A stretch of DNA of 64,000 bases from Monocercomonoides exilis (Eukaryota; Preaxostyla; Oxymonadida; Polymastigidae). A program made the position numbers and the translations under genes. Below the pieces are notes generated by a model, which was not told the DNA's origin, searched no databases, and saw only the letters and a program-made list of their open reading frames with translations. Positions 34,080 to 45,849 of the stretch are shown here, one piece after another (positions within the stretch are counted from its first letter, which is position 1; every line of letters starts with the position of its first letter). The stretch spans positions 62,001 to 126,000 of the forward strand of contig LSRY02000021.1 in NCBI GenBank assembly GCA_001643675.2, in the 5' to 3' direction.

Positions 34080-37000
34080 ATGGATCGATATATCAGGCAA
34101 AAAGTTGTTGGTTTGCTTTATATGATTTTTACATTATTATTCATAATAATTTAATTGTCAATAAAGGACGAGGAAGCTTTGGAGCAGCAGTACTCGTTAA
34201 ACACAAAGGAAATGGAAGATTATATATCATGAAAGAGATTAATATTTCACAATTATCAAAGAAAGAGAAAGAAGAATCAATTAATGAAATTCGCATTTTG
34301 TCAAAACTTAGGTAAAACGCAAAAAGTTATTATCTTTATATATAGCTTATTTGTTGTTTGTTTTTTCAGACATCCTAACATTGTTTCATACCGAGAATCT
34401 TTTGTTGAAAAAGGATTGTTATGTATTTTGATGGATTATTGCGATTCTGGAGACTTATATCAACGTTGCCAAAAACAACGTGGAGTCCTAATGAAAGAAG
34501 ATGTATGCAAAGATATTTATGTATTTCAAAAAGCTAATATTTCAAAATGATTATTTATTTTTTAATTTTAGGATATTCTTTTGTATTTCGTTCAAATTTG
34601 CTTAGCATTAAAGCATGTTCATGACCGAAAGATTCTTCACAGAGATCTTAAAACACAAAACATTTTCTTAACTGCTCAAAATGTTGTGAAATTAGGTGAT
34701 TTTGGTATTGCTCGAATGTTAAACTCAACAGGAGAAATGGCAAAAACCGCAATTGGAACACCATATTATCTATCTCCAGAAATCTGTGAAGACCGTCCAT
34801 ATGATGCAAAATCTGATATTTGGTCGCTTGGCTGTGTTTTGTATGAACTTACAACTTTAAAACACGCATTCGATGCAAACAACATGAAGGGGCTTGTGAT
34901 GAAGATTTTGAGAGGTTCTTATCCTCCAATTTCTCCACAGTACAGGCATGATAATTCTTTATCATTTATTTTTTTAAAAATCGATATTGAATTATTTACA
35001 ATCGTTCATTTTTCAAATATAATTTTTAATGTGCATTACACTCATGCAACAGTGCTGATCTTCGTAACCTGATTGCATCAATGCTTAACAAAAACCCTCG
35101 CCAGCGTCCGACAATCAACAACATTCTGAAGCTGCCCATTATGCAGAAGCGTATCAACATGTTCCTGTCAGCTACGCTGGTGTCTGAAGAGTTCTCACAC
35201 ACCATCATGCACGGCATCCGCCTCAAAGACGAAGCTGAACCATTCAACCCAGCTGAAACAGGCGCCCTTCCCGATGCACGTTCTGCCCTCCCCAATTTCG
35301 GCATCCCTGTCAAAAAGGCTTCTCTTCAGCCACCATCCCATCCAACCTCATCTGCCCCCTCTCCTTCAGCCCCTTCCCACACCCCTGCACTCCCTGGCCC
35401 CAAATACATGGTGCCTGCCACACGCCCCACGGCTGCCCCGAGCAGCTCAGCCATTCCAGGCGGCAGAGGCATCGCAGCTGGTGTCAACGGGGCTGCCCCG
35501 TCCTCAGCCATCCAAAGAGGACCTTCGCCTGCTCCCCCACTCAGACCAGCCTCAGCAGCGCACTCACAAAATGAGAGAGCGCCTTCGCCAGCTGCGCAGC
35601 ATCCAGCATATGTTGTTGGGCCAAGTGGAAGAAGATACGCAAACAAAGAGGAAATGGAGAGGTGTGAATAAACAGTAAAATTGGACATAGATAATTTTAT
35701 ATTATTTATTTATTGATTTTTTTATTAATTTGAATAAAAGAATTGAGAAGCTGATTCGAGATAGGGAACTTGCACAGAAAGCTGCCGATGAAGAGCGGGC
35801 GAAGGTGAGACAGGCAGAAAAAGAGGCAGCGCTTGCGAGAGAAAGGCAGAGGGCATCAGAACTTGCGAGAAGGCAACAAGAAGCAGCAGCAGCCGCAGCA
35901 GAAGCGTTGAAGCAGCGGATGGAGCGTCTGAAGCGGCAGGAGGAAGAGAAAGAGAGAGAAAGGCAGAGGTACCTGGCACAGCTGGAGGCAGAGCGAAGAG
36001 AGCGAGCGTCGCGTGCAGCAGAGATGGAGGAGAAGCGGCAGAGGGAGAAGAGAGAGAGAGAAGAGAGAGAGAGGAAGATCAGAGAAGACGCGAGAAGGAA
36101 CTTTCTGGAGATGCAAGCAGCAGCCCAGCGGAACAAGATGCGGGCCATTGCTGATTTGGGAATCGAAAGAGCGCCAACAGATAACAGAGGAAGCGACTCG
36201 GCACGTGATTACAATGCAGCTCCTTCTTCTGTCTACGGTGCCCCAAAGAAAACATCCTCACCGCCTTCTCAGCGCCCTTCTTCTGCACATTCATACCCTG
36301 CACGTCGCTCTTCTCCCTCTTCCTCCTCTTCCTCCTCTTCTTCCTCATCTCGCAGTTCTCCCCCTCGTTCTGCCCCTCAGCGTTCATCCACTCCTCCTGT
36401 CTCTTCGTCCAATGCAGGCGGCGGAGGAGCGCCAATTGTTGGCTTCGGACTCGGTGGCGGGCTTTCGATGCCGTCGCATCCGCATCCGAAGAAGACAGCC
36501 CCAAAAACATCAGCAAAAAGAACAGCGCCGTCGACTGCCTCAAAACCAACCAGCATTTCCCACCGGCCTTCTTCTGCAGGCAGACCATCTGCCCCGCTGA
36601 GACCAAAATCTGCTTCAAAAATAGCAGCAGCTTCGTCGTCGTCTTCTTCTGCCAAGTCAACAAAATCTGTCACTCCACCTGTTCGTCGCCCGCCTGCCAC
36701 TGCTGTCCCTTCATCGTCTTCTTCCTTGTCTCATGCAACGCCTTCCTCTCAGCCGAAACAGAGGCCGAAGACGATGGCGACGGAGAATGCAGCGAAGAAG
36801 GACATTCATGTTGTGCCAGCGCTGCCAGACAACACGATCGGAAGGGAAATAGCAGCAGACAGAAAGCAGAAGAGACAAGAACTGGAAGACAAAATGAACA
36901 AACTGGTGGAGCAGATGAAGCAGCAGCAGCTCGATGCAAACAAGTCTCCCCACAAATCTCCCGCAAAATCACCTGCCCATTCGCCAAAGGCAGTGTCGTC

Positions 37001-39538
37001 TGCTCCAAACGAGCCCAATCTGCCGTGGGAAGAGACATCCAGTGACGCTGCACGTGAAGCAGCCATCGCAGCGAACTTGGCGCGATTGGGACTCGCCCCC
37101 AACCAGCCAGTTGCTTCCAACCCGTCAGCGCCACACGGCGCAGGCCTGGCGACGAAGATTGGGGTGCATGTGGATGAGTCGCAGCGGCAGGAGTGGGAGA
37201 AGGCGTTTGAAGAGGAGGAGAGGAAGGCAGCACAGCTGGAGAAGGAGAAGGCGAAGGAGGCACAGATGGAGGCTATTATGGGACTGGTGGGTAAAGGCGG
37301 GGCAGGAAGAGGAGGAAAAAGCAAAGTTGGAGTGGAAGTGAGTGGAAGAGGCGGCAAAAGAGTTGGACAGAACTACAAACAGGATCATGCGCTGATGAAG
37401 GCAGAGCCAGCGAAGGAGAAGAACGATGTGTCGAAGATCAAAGCGCAACTGCTGGGGAAAGGAGGCAATGGGCAAGATGACTCAGATGAGCTGCATGGAA
37501 TCAAGAGAGTGAGAAGAGGAGGGATGGAGGAGCACATCAAGAGACTGCACGACATGCGGAGGAAGGAGTTTGAGAAGGCAATGGGCGGAGCAGGTGTGCT
37601 GTCGGCAGAGCAGCAGAGAGAGGAAGAGGAGAGGAGGAAGGAAATGGAAGCTGAGAAGCCGTGGAAGAAGAAGAAGAAGAGTGGAGAAGGAGAAGCAAAC
37701 GATGCAAAGGCAGAGTGGAAACAGAAGGAAGCAGAAGAGAAAAAGAAGAAAGACGAAGAAGAAGCAGAGCGGAAGAAAGAAGTGGAAGAGGCCAAGAAAA
37801 GAGCAAAAGAGAAAGCAGAAAAGGAAAGGAAAGAGCTGAGAGAGATGATGGCAAAGCAGAGAAAGGAGCTGATGAAGCAGAAGAAGGAAGAGAACAAAGC
37901 AGACTCAAAAACCGAAGTGAAAACAGAAGGAGGCGGCATTCAGATGGTTGAAGGAGTGTTTGTGCCGGCGTATCGCAGTCTGCTGCCGGCAAAAGGGAAG
38001 ACGCCTCTTCAGCCGCAGCAGCAGGAGGACAGCAACCACACCGATGCTGCTGAGCCAGCTGCTGTCATTCCAACCTCTTCGCCTCCTTCTGCCTCTGCAA
38101 AGAAGACATCGATTGCAATGAAAATGCCACCTCTTCCGCCTTCCCGTTTTGCGCCTATTCCTTCCAATTCAGCTGCTGCCTCGCCGTCTGGCACGCCATT
38201 CACTTCTGTGTTTGATGGTGAGAATGCACACGGCAAGAAGCAGCAGACGTTTGGAACAGGAGTTGAGTGGAAGAAGGCAGATTCAGATGAAAACGAGCAG
38301 ATGAAGGATGAAGACAGCAAGAGAAGCAGAGAAGAAGAAGAAGATGATGATGATGATGATGATGAAGAGAATTCAAACACAGAACACAGTGAAAGTGTAA
38401 AGAAAAGCGATAGAAAAGAAGAAAGAGAAGAAGAAAGCGACGACGATGATGAGAAAGAGGAAGATGAAGATGACTCCTCGTCGGATGAAGATGTGGAGCT
38501 TGTTGTGTTCAAAGACAGCGCCGACGAAGAAGAAGACGAAGATGTTCATGCAGCCAGAGAGTTCAACGATATGCTGGCTGATCTTCAGGATGTGCTGGCT
38601 ACAGAAGACAACAAAGATGCTGATGAGAGCGAAGGAGAAGAGGATTCGGACAAAAGCGAAAGAAGCAGCAGAGGAGAGGACGACGACGAAGACAGCGAAG
38701 AGAACGACGATGAAGTCGTCTCAGTCAAAATGTATGGCACACTCGGAACAGTCTGCGAAGAAGATGAAGATGAGAATGAGAGCAGCGAAGGCAAATCAGC
38801 TGGGGTCAATAGAAACAAAGAGGAGAAAGCATCTAGTTCTTCTTCACCTTCATCATCAAGCACAGCATCTCCTCCTCCTCAGAGAAAAAGGAGAAGTTGG
38901 AACAAAGGCATTAAGAGCAAGTATGACACTGCTTATTAAACAATCTGTTTCATTCATTCATATTTTTTTTCATTCAATTTCTTTTTGTTTTGCACCAATT
39001 TTGTGCTTTTTCTTAGTGCTCCTTTGGACAAGCCATCCACACAGAAGTTTCATGAGTTGGGGCAGACACTTCATCTGCCAGGCGTTTCAGCGGTGGATTC
39101 GCTTTGCTATCGTATTGAAAGCCTTCGAGTGCATTGCGAGCAAATTGTTGATGTTGAAAAGTATGAAATGGAATTGATGAAATTGACTTTGATATGAAAA
39201 ATATTCATTCATGAACATTTTTTATGACCTTTTCCTTTTCATTTTTCTAATTTCTTTCTCTCTCATTGCTTTCTCTTCTTTTTACTTACAATCTTATTCA
39301 TTTGAAAACTCTCAGGTTTGTTCTGCTGTACCGCTCGATGAAAGAGCTTCTGGAAGACGAAGAAGGCGAAGGCGAAATGTCAGTGGAAGAGGCGCGGAGT
39401 GTGATGGGAGTCGATTCATCAGCCGAAGGGCAGCCAAACGAAGAGGACATACTCAGGCTAATCACTTTGATCAACCAGCTTCTTTACTGCGAGGAGAGGC
39501 TGGACGAAATGCACTCGAGAGACGAAGAAGAGCTGTAG
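34080..39538 (+). CDS. NEK: NEK-family serine/threonine kinase with ~1350-residue tail
   Basis: Eight exons: 34080-34110, 34167-34311, 34370-34502, 34572-34945, 35053-35661, 35741-38920, 39017-39160, 39316-39538; 1612 residues. NEK kinases act in cilia, centrosomes and the cell cycle. The kinase domain (about residues 1-260) shows the Gly loop [10 protein letters not shown] (rebuilt across intron 1), YIMKEI (catalytic Lys), [37 protein letters not shown] and [13 protein letters not shown], with the NEK-typical [16 protein letters not shown] restored by a GC-AG intron (34946-35052). Then come Ala/Pro/Ser linkers, a long Arg/Glu coiled coil ([14 protein letters not shown] onward), Lys/Glu and acidic blocks, and two conserved terminal exons ([35 protein letters not shown]) resembling the NEK1-type C-terminus. 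All junctions keep frame. Confidence 0.92.
34946..35052 (+). other. GC-AG intron in the NEK gene
   Basis: The donor reads TACAG|GCATGA and the acceptor CAACAG|TGCTG. Only this junction restores the NEK block PQYSADLR in frame. A GT donor five bases upstream would also keep frame but gives the poorer PHADLR. Confidence 0.7.
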
Positions 39539-40050
39539 AATGTGGATGCCGAAGAAGTTGGATGCTCTTTTATGACTTCTTTTATTTCATCATCATGGCT
39601 TTCTTGACAAGGCTTTCAAAGGACATTTTCTATGTTTTGTATTCAATTATCTTTTATGTTGTACCAATATTCCATAAATCACTTGTGGAATATTTGAAGC
39701 ACTTGTTTTGCTTTCTTGAAAAACTTGTTTTTCTCTTTCGAATTGCTCAAAAATTCATCCTTTCCCTCAACACGTCGCCTTTTATCATCTCATTCCTTTC
39801 ATTTCTCAGCAACATCTTTTTTGCACGTCACCCAAATATTGCAGATTCAACATCTCTTTCTTGTATTTTATGTCATACGCTGCAGAATTCTTGAGACAAA
39901 ACCACAAAAAACAAACACGTGAAAATAAACAAAATTATTTATAACAGAAAAAATCTTGATAAACGTAAAAAAAGAATGAAACGAAAAAAGAATACTAAAT
40001 ATCTATTTAAAACGAAAAGACCAAAAATAAGTGATAAGATGAATTTCTAA
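39539..40050. other. Convergent intergenic region
   Basis: Between the stop of the NEK gene (+) and the stop of WRAP73 (-). A T-rich open frame crosses it but encodes only Phe/Leu/Ile-rich sequence without a family signature; I take it as 3' flanking DNA. Confidence 0.5.
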
Positions 40051-42969
40051 TTATTCAACATTTTCTATTCCCGCATCATCCTCATCCAACGGAGGAAATG
40101 CCAAGCAATGCTGGTCGGAATCTCTGAGAAGCAAGAAAGGCTTCAAAAATCTTCTTTCCTCTTCATCCCTTGCTTCACTCTCAAGTGATGCATCCTCCAT
40201 TTCCTTCTCGTCTGTGCCATCTTCTGAGTCTGTCTGTCTTTTCCCCTTTGCCTTGTTCCCTGCTTCTTCTGAGTGCACACCCCATCTGAGGCTCCTGATT
40301 GTGAAGTGTGGGTGTGGCGGAGCAACACAGCTGATGCCGTTCTTCGAGTAGAGGTAGAGCACAGACGGTGCAGCAGGCGATGTGGAATAGGAAAACTGTG
40401 CTTGTGAAGGAGGAGAGGCAGTGCAGAAGGCAAGAACAGAGGGATATTCAAACGAGCCTGAAGTGTTTTTATAGCAAGGACACCTAAATAAATATGAATA
40501 AAATGAAAGGGAAAAGAAAATGTATTTTTTATTTTATTTTTTGAAATTTGAGAAAGAAAAACAAAATTGTTTCAAAAGTACATGCAAAAAAAGGATGAGG
40601 AAAATAAAGAAGACAAACCATTGGATGTCTTTGATGTACTTGCTGGTGATGATGAGGGCACACAACGTGAGTGAAGAGACATCCCAAATCCAAATGCAAT
40701 GAGGCGAAGATTCTGATTGATCACAATAAAATGCAATATTTAAATAAAAAAAAGAAAGAAAGAAAGAAAAAGTGGTTTCATAAATGCAAAGAAAATTATG
40801 AATAAACAATTGGGGAAAAAAAATTGAATTTCACAAATAATAAGTGGATAAAATTTGCAAAAAACAAACCAGAAACGGAAGCCAGAAACTGACCCGAAGA
40901 TGACCATTCCAACATCTTCACGCCACTCTTCATCAGTGGAGGCACTGAAGAAGCAGAAGACGATGAAGACGAGAAAGAAAGTGAAGATGCAGATGAGGTG
41001 GAAGAGGTAGAGGAGAATGAAGAAGAAGATGATGATGAAGTGCCTTTTGATGAGGAAGAAGCAAAAGAAGAAGAAGACGGAAGAGAAAGAAGAGAAGACA
41101 AGGCAGATGAGCTGTATGACGAAGAGGCAGAAGGAAACATCTTCGTCAGGCAGAGCACAGCCGACGGAGGATATTGCGACTGCTTCTCCTGAGATGCAGA
41201 AGATGAGGAAAAAGAAGAAGAGACAGAAGAGAAATGGGAAGAAAGGCAGGCTGAAGTGCTTTGTGGGTGAGTGAACACAACATTCTTCATTTGCTCTGCT
41301 TTTGTGCGCGAAAGATCTCCGTCGCTTTTTTTCTTCGCTGCGTTTTCGGCTGTTTTGCTGCCTTCGCTTTTTGCTGCAGAGCTGTCAGCTTTCAAAGAAA
41401 CGAGCGTAAAAGACGACGGAACAGAAGGTGACGGAGGGTTTTCTTTGAAGATGAGTGTGAGTGGCGTCAGTTGTGACAGCAGCGGAGTGGCAGGGCTCTG
41501 AGTGGATGAAGTGAAAGGAAAGGAAGATTGCGAAGGAAGTGTCAGTGGAATCGTCGGGAGATGGACGAAGCCGTCGAAGGGAAGAGAAAACGGAAGCAGT
41601 TGGATGAGACGAACCTGCACGAAACAAGAACAAGTACATTTAAATAAAATAATAATAAAGGATAAAATAAAATAAAAAATAATAATTATTAAATTCAGTT
41701 TAAGTTCAGAATCAACTGTAAAATTGCACAAATTGACTGAAAAATAACTTTAAATAGCTCACGAAAATGAAGCACAAAGCCAAAATACGAAAATGACCAA
41801 AAGGAAGTTTATATAAACTTATTACACATAAAATAACATTCACATCAAATAGAGTTCACTGACAACTGAATAAACACAAAGCATACAACATCATCAAAGC
41901 CACCAATGGCAATCAAAGAGCTTTGCTTATTGTTGGACCTTCGCACAAGCCTTGTGGAGAACGAAGGAGAAATAACCAAAGATGACTGCACAGAAGATTG
42001 TTGTGGCTGAGTTTGAGTGCTGGCTCCAAGTGGAAGTGAAGATGTTGGAGAAACAGAACGTTCATGTGATTGTGACATGCCATGCGAAGAAAATGGAATG
42101 GGAGGAGAAACAACAACGGATTGAAGCGACAAAGGCAACGCTGAAGAGGGAAATTGGCTGTACAGTTTCCCGTCCAAAGTATAGAAGAGCATTTTACCTT
42201 CCAAAACAGAATCTGATACTCCAATCACATATGAAGGTTGAGCAAATGATTGATCACCAGAAGAAAAGTCAGATAACGAATTGGAAATGGTAATTCCAGA
42301 TGCATCAACTGTATCAACTGGAAATGTCTTTAAGTTTTGTTCATCAAATAGAATGAAACACAACATTTATGAAAAAAAATAAAAAAACCAAACACGAATC
42401 AAATTCCAATCACTTGCAGAAATTATATTCACAAAATCTCTGCTTTTCCTTCGCTCAAGAATAAATAGGAATGCTCCATCTTCGCTGAACGCGAAACTTC
42501 CTTTTGAATGTTTGGGGTATTTTATTGAAAATATTGAAGAATCAGTCAGCGAATATATGGTAGCTTTAAGCTGAAGGTGAGAAAAAGAAATTAAATGTCG
42601 AGAATCTGGAGTCCACAGAATTCTCGAGCAACCTAAAGCACCAAAGTCCAATTCACATCTCCATTGAGGTTCAAGAAGAGAAAAAAGTTGCGCCATTCCC
42701 CGTTTTTTATTGCTTTGGAATTGAAAAGCATTATAAAAATACGAATTAATGCGCTTTTAAAAACACAAATCATACCAGCAACAAACTAATGACGAATCAG
42801 GAGACCATTTGATTTGTTCAATTTTGAAACTTACAGTAAACTGACCAACAACAAACAAGGATTTTGCATTTCTCAAAGTTATGCCTTGAGAACTAATAGA
42901 GCATATATAAAGACCATTGGGAGATATTTTTGATGACGAACTATGAGGAAAAGGAAAAGAGAAATCCAT
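40051..42969 (-). CDS. WRAP73: WRAP73 (WDR8) WD40 centriolar-satellite protein
   Basis: Six exons: 42969-42776, 42712-42394, 42327-41887, 41614-40870, 40712-40619, 40483-40051; 741 residues against ~460 in animals. WRAP73 works with SSX2IP in spindle anchoring and ciliogenesis. The whole animal order is recognisable: MDFSFPF..SSKISPNGLYICSIS, KIEQIKWSPDSSLVCCCNKKRGMAQLFSL, PQWRCELDFG..CSRILWTPDSRHL, YSIxSIKYPKH-like block (IFSIKYPKHSKGSFAFSEDG), ERRKSRDFVNIISASDW, MLFYTLDGKL, AIGGFDDVVRLI (rebuilt across intron 3), GVKMLEWSSSGQFLASVS, and PHCIWIWDVSSLTLCALI. Extra length comes from a Ser-rich insert in exon 4 (~residues 380-540), an insert in exon 3 and an acidic tail segment. All introns restore frame. 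Confidence 0.92.
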
Positions 42970-43333
42970 ATTTTGAGAATTTAATAATGGGAGAAAACTT
43001 AAGCAAATTCAAATATTTTGGAAAACAAAGCAATTCACTTGCAAATAAATAAAAGATAAAACAGAAATGTTATTTAATTGAAAATCAAAGCAATTTATTG
43101 GTATCAATTTCTTGAACATGAATCAAAAAAATTTTTTTTCATTCCCAAAAAGGTTTGCATTCCTTTGCATATTTGGAAATTTTTTCCTTTACCAAAACTT
43201 TTTTTGAAGATGAATTTGTTGGAACCAAAAATGATTATTCGTCATCTTCCTATCACATGAGTTTGCAGATCAGCGACGTTGCATTTGTGCTATAAACATG
43301 AAAGGATAACACTGTGCATCATATATCCATTTA
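42970..43333. other. Intergenic region between WRAP73 and the transposon block
   Basis: AT-rich DNA upstream of WRAP73 (-). It ends at a TA dinucleotide abutting the terminal inverted repeat at 43336. No gene was recognised. Confidence 0.5.
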
Positions 43334-43335
43334 TA

Positions 43336-43394
43336 GTTAGTGTTAATAATGGTGGACACTTTCAATAACCGTGGACAATGAATATTATTGTGGG
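43336..43394 (+). repeat. Left terminal inverted repeat
   Basis: Begins GTTAGTGTTAATAATGGTGG and runs to ..TTATTGTGGG. It matches the inverse of 53115-53173 with about five differences and the first ~35 bases of the MITE at 17622. Confidence 0.85.
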
Positions 43395-43517
43395 TTTGGC
43401 CTTTTTTTTTGGTTTTTGCCGTTTCAAAAATTATCAGTTATTGCAATGAAAAAAGTTATTTTATAACCATTTGATGTGTTAAAATAAAAAGTTAGAATAT
43501 TCAAAAACGTAAACTTT

Positions 43518-44897
43518 ATGGGAACAAACTACAAGAATAAAAGGTTTGATCGATTGAAACTTTTAATGATAGAAAATTCATCGAAAAAAAGAACTTATGA
43601 ATCTTCTGTTGATTTCTCAACAGTTCACGACAAAATAATACAGATTTTCAGTCCAAACACAGCCGATACAGTTTACAACGACATATCTAATGCATCACCT
43701 TCTGATAACTTTGAATTAGTGAAATCTTTGCATTCATCAATTTCAATTCATTCACCAGCCAAAGATTCGTGTCGCACGATAGCGTTTATTACTCCTTTTG
43801 GAAAAACAAGAGTTGATTCAATATTGAATACTCCTCTTGAACAGAAATCAAAGCAAAAAGGCAAACCTTTGTCGATTGATGCTAAAGAAGAAGAAAAACT
43901 TGTCAAGCTTTGTATTCAAAAATATGATGAAGGAGATCCATTTACGCAACGGACATTTCTTGATTATGTGAATCAAACTTATGAAAAAACTTTAACATAC
44001 AACTACAGTCGCTATTTCCTGAAAAGGTATCAGTCTAATCTTGATGAGCAAATTGCAACTCCATTGGAAAGCAAACGGTATGTTGTTACACAAGACAGTG
44101 GATTAGAATACAAAAATAAATTGACACAAAAACTTGATGGAATTAGAGCAGAGCTAATATTCTGTATGGACGAGACAGGCGTCCAAGAGTTTGTTGATTC
44201 GAAAAAAAGAAGAGTGATATGTCCAAAAGAAATTGTTAAGGGAAGTGCAAAATTCAAGGTTAATCGAGACAACAGATTAGTATCTGTTATTGGTTGTATC
44301 CCATTAATTGGATTTTCCGTAAAACCGATGCTGCTGATCAAAAGACAAACAATTGATGAAGATACATACTCAAAACTTATTTTAGGACTCGATTTGGAAA
44401 TTAGATCATCTCCCAAAGGTTACAGTACATCTATAGCATTTGTCCATTGGATCAACGATTGCTTTATACCTCACATAAATAAAATAAAGACAAATATCAA
44501 CGAAAAAACTCTATTACTGGCTGATGGTCATTCATCCCATTCCTCGCAAGAAGCAAATGACTTATTATTGAGCAATAATATTGATTTGTTTTTTATTCCT
44601 CCACATTCTTCACATTTATTATCTCCTTTAGATCTTACCACTTTTTCCATTTTTAAAAGAGAAATTCGAAGATTATCAACAATCGTGCCTTCAACAACTC
44701 AAGCAAAGCTGGTTGACAACATAGTGCGAAGCTATCAAACGGCTACAGTTCCATATTGAAATCGAGCAGGATTTCTTAGAGCAGGAATATCTATAAAACG
44801 AGTTAATTCCACTTTTGCTGGTGAATTGAACAAAGATCATATCGATAAACAAATTAATCAAATGAATTCAGGAGACAAACAAAGGATTTAACAATTG
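43518..44897 (+). pseudogene. Pogo/Tc-type DDE transposase with in-frame TGA
   Basis: Open from ATG 43518 to a TGA at 44757-44759 (413 codons); the same frame then stays open for 45 more codons to a TGA at 44895-44897, and that extension contains RAGFLRAGISIK, which looks like the usual transposase end. Residues ~115-180 (PLSIDAKEEEKLVKLC, FTQRTFLDYVNQTYEK) resemble a CENP-B/Tc5-type helix-turn-helix. The catalytic core has MDETG (Asp218), LLADGHSSHSS (Asp336) and SPLDLTTF (Asp372), a DD35D arrangement typical of the DDE_1 group. The triad is intact, so the break only removes the C-terminus; the enzyme could be recently inactivated or still partly active. The TGA sits where a sense codon would be expected. 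Confidence 0.85.
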
Positions 44898-44911
44898 AAA
44901 AGCCTATAATA

Positions 44912-45484
44912 ATGAATTACGAAAATTTGGATTCATGGATATCTGAAAATGCAGAGATGCTTTCCAAAGCATTAAAGAAAAAACGAATCAAAATTGGATC
45001 TGATAAAGATTTGTCATTCACGAGAAAAAGAGAAGATCAATCAAATTCAAAGCATGTTATTATGAAACGAAAGTACAGCAAAAAAAACAAGTCGAAAAAA
45101 GATAACACGGAGAGAATGGGAAAGATTGAAAGCAACAGAAAAAAAATCAAATTCAATGAGCAAAGAGGTTACATTCGCCCTTTCGATGACACTAAGTTGC
45201 TAAGAAAAAAAAGAAAGGCTTACGAATACACATGTGAGAATAGCTGCAGATATAAAAGCCAATGCCTATTTCAGACAAACGATTTCACCGCCATATGTGC
45301 AAACCAAACAGAAACAGAGATTGATGATAACGATTGTGAACACTGCAATGACAACGATATGAACATCAATTTGGAATTGATAGACAATGATGAGACAGAA
45401 AATTGTGAAGGTGATGATGATCTTGATCAGAAGGATAATGAAAAAAGCAATTCTGAGCGGCATAGGTCTAAATTGTACCAGTAG
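44912..45484 (+). CDS. Accessory ORF of the transposable element, function unknown
   Basis: 190 codons starting 14 bases after the extended transposase frame ends, same strand. The product is highly charged: a Lys/Arg-rich first half (KRKYSKKNKSKK, KKIKFNEQ), a short Cys cluster (CENSCRYKSQC, later CANQ and CEHCNDND) and an Asp/Glu-rich end. It could be the remainder of a longer transposase C-terminus separated by stops, or a separate DNA-binding accessory protein. I recognise no family. Its 3' end lies inside the left arm of the internal inverted repeat. Confidence 0.5.
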   Translation: MNYENLDSWISENAEMLSKALKKKRIKIGSDKDLSFTRKREDQSNSKHVIMKRKYSKKNKSKKDNTERMGKIESNRKKIKFNEQRGYIRPFDDTKLLRKKRKAYEYTCENSCRYKSQCLFQTNDFTAICANQTETEIDDNDCEHCNDNDMNINLELIDNDETENCEGDDDLDQKDNEKSNSERHRSKLYQ

Positions 45485-45655
45485 TGAATATGATATAATT
45501 TGATGAATATTTGAAATATTATTGATTGTCATAATTAATTAACACTGTACTATCAAAAAAATTTCAAAAATCTTTTATTAAAAAATAAAACAAAAATATA
45601 TGATCAAACCCATAAAAACACTTTTATTTTTTCATTTTTTATTTTAACAAACGTA
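45459..45655 (+). repeat. Left arm of internal inverted repeat
   Basis: 45459-45565 is identical over 107 bases to the inverse of 47749-47855; similarity then fades out by about 45655 (partner about 47655). The arm covers the end of the accessory ORF, the TIR-like TTAATTAACACTGTAC and the flanking TATCAAAAAAATTTC. Confidence 0.85.
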
Positions 45656-45849
45656 TTGTGACAGTTAAATTGTTAATAACCGAATTAATGTTCACATAAA
45701 ATAAATTTCTTCGTATTTCAATGATTTTATTTCATAAATTTGCTTTTCGTTGGTTGTGATCAAATTATATTAGAAGAATGATGCATGCTTGATAATTAGA
45801 AGTTTTTTACAGAGAACTTAATTATAAATGAAGAAAAATAATTAATTAG

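Noticed and set aside
39211-39894. Hydrophobic open frame after the NEK gene
   Set aside because: It overlaps the last NEK exon in another frame and continues into T-rich 3' DNA; Phe/Leu/Ile content follows base composition.
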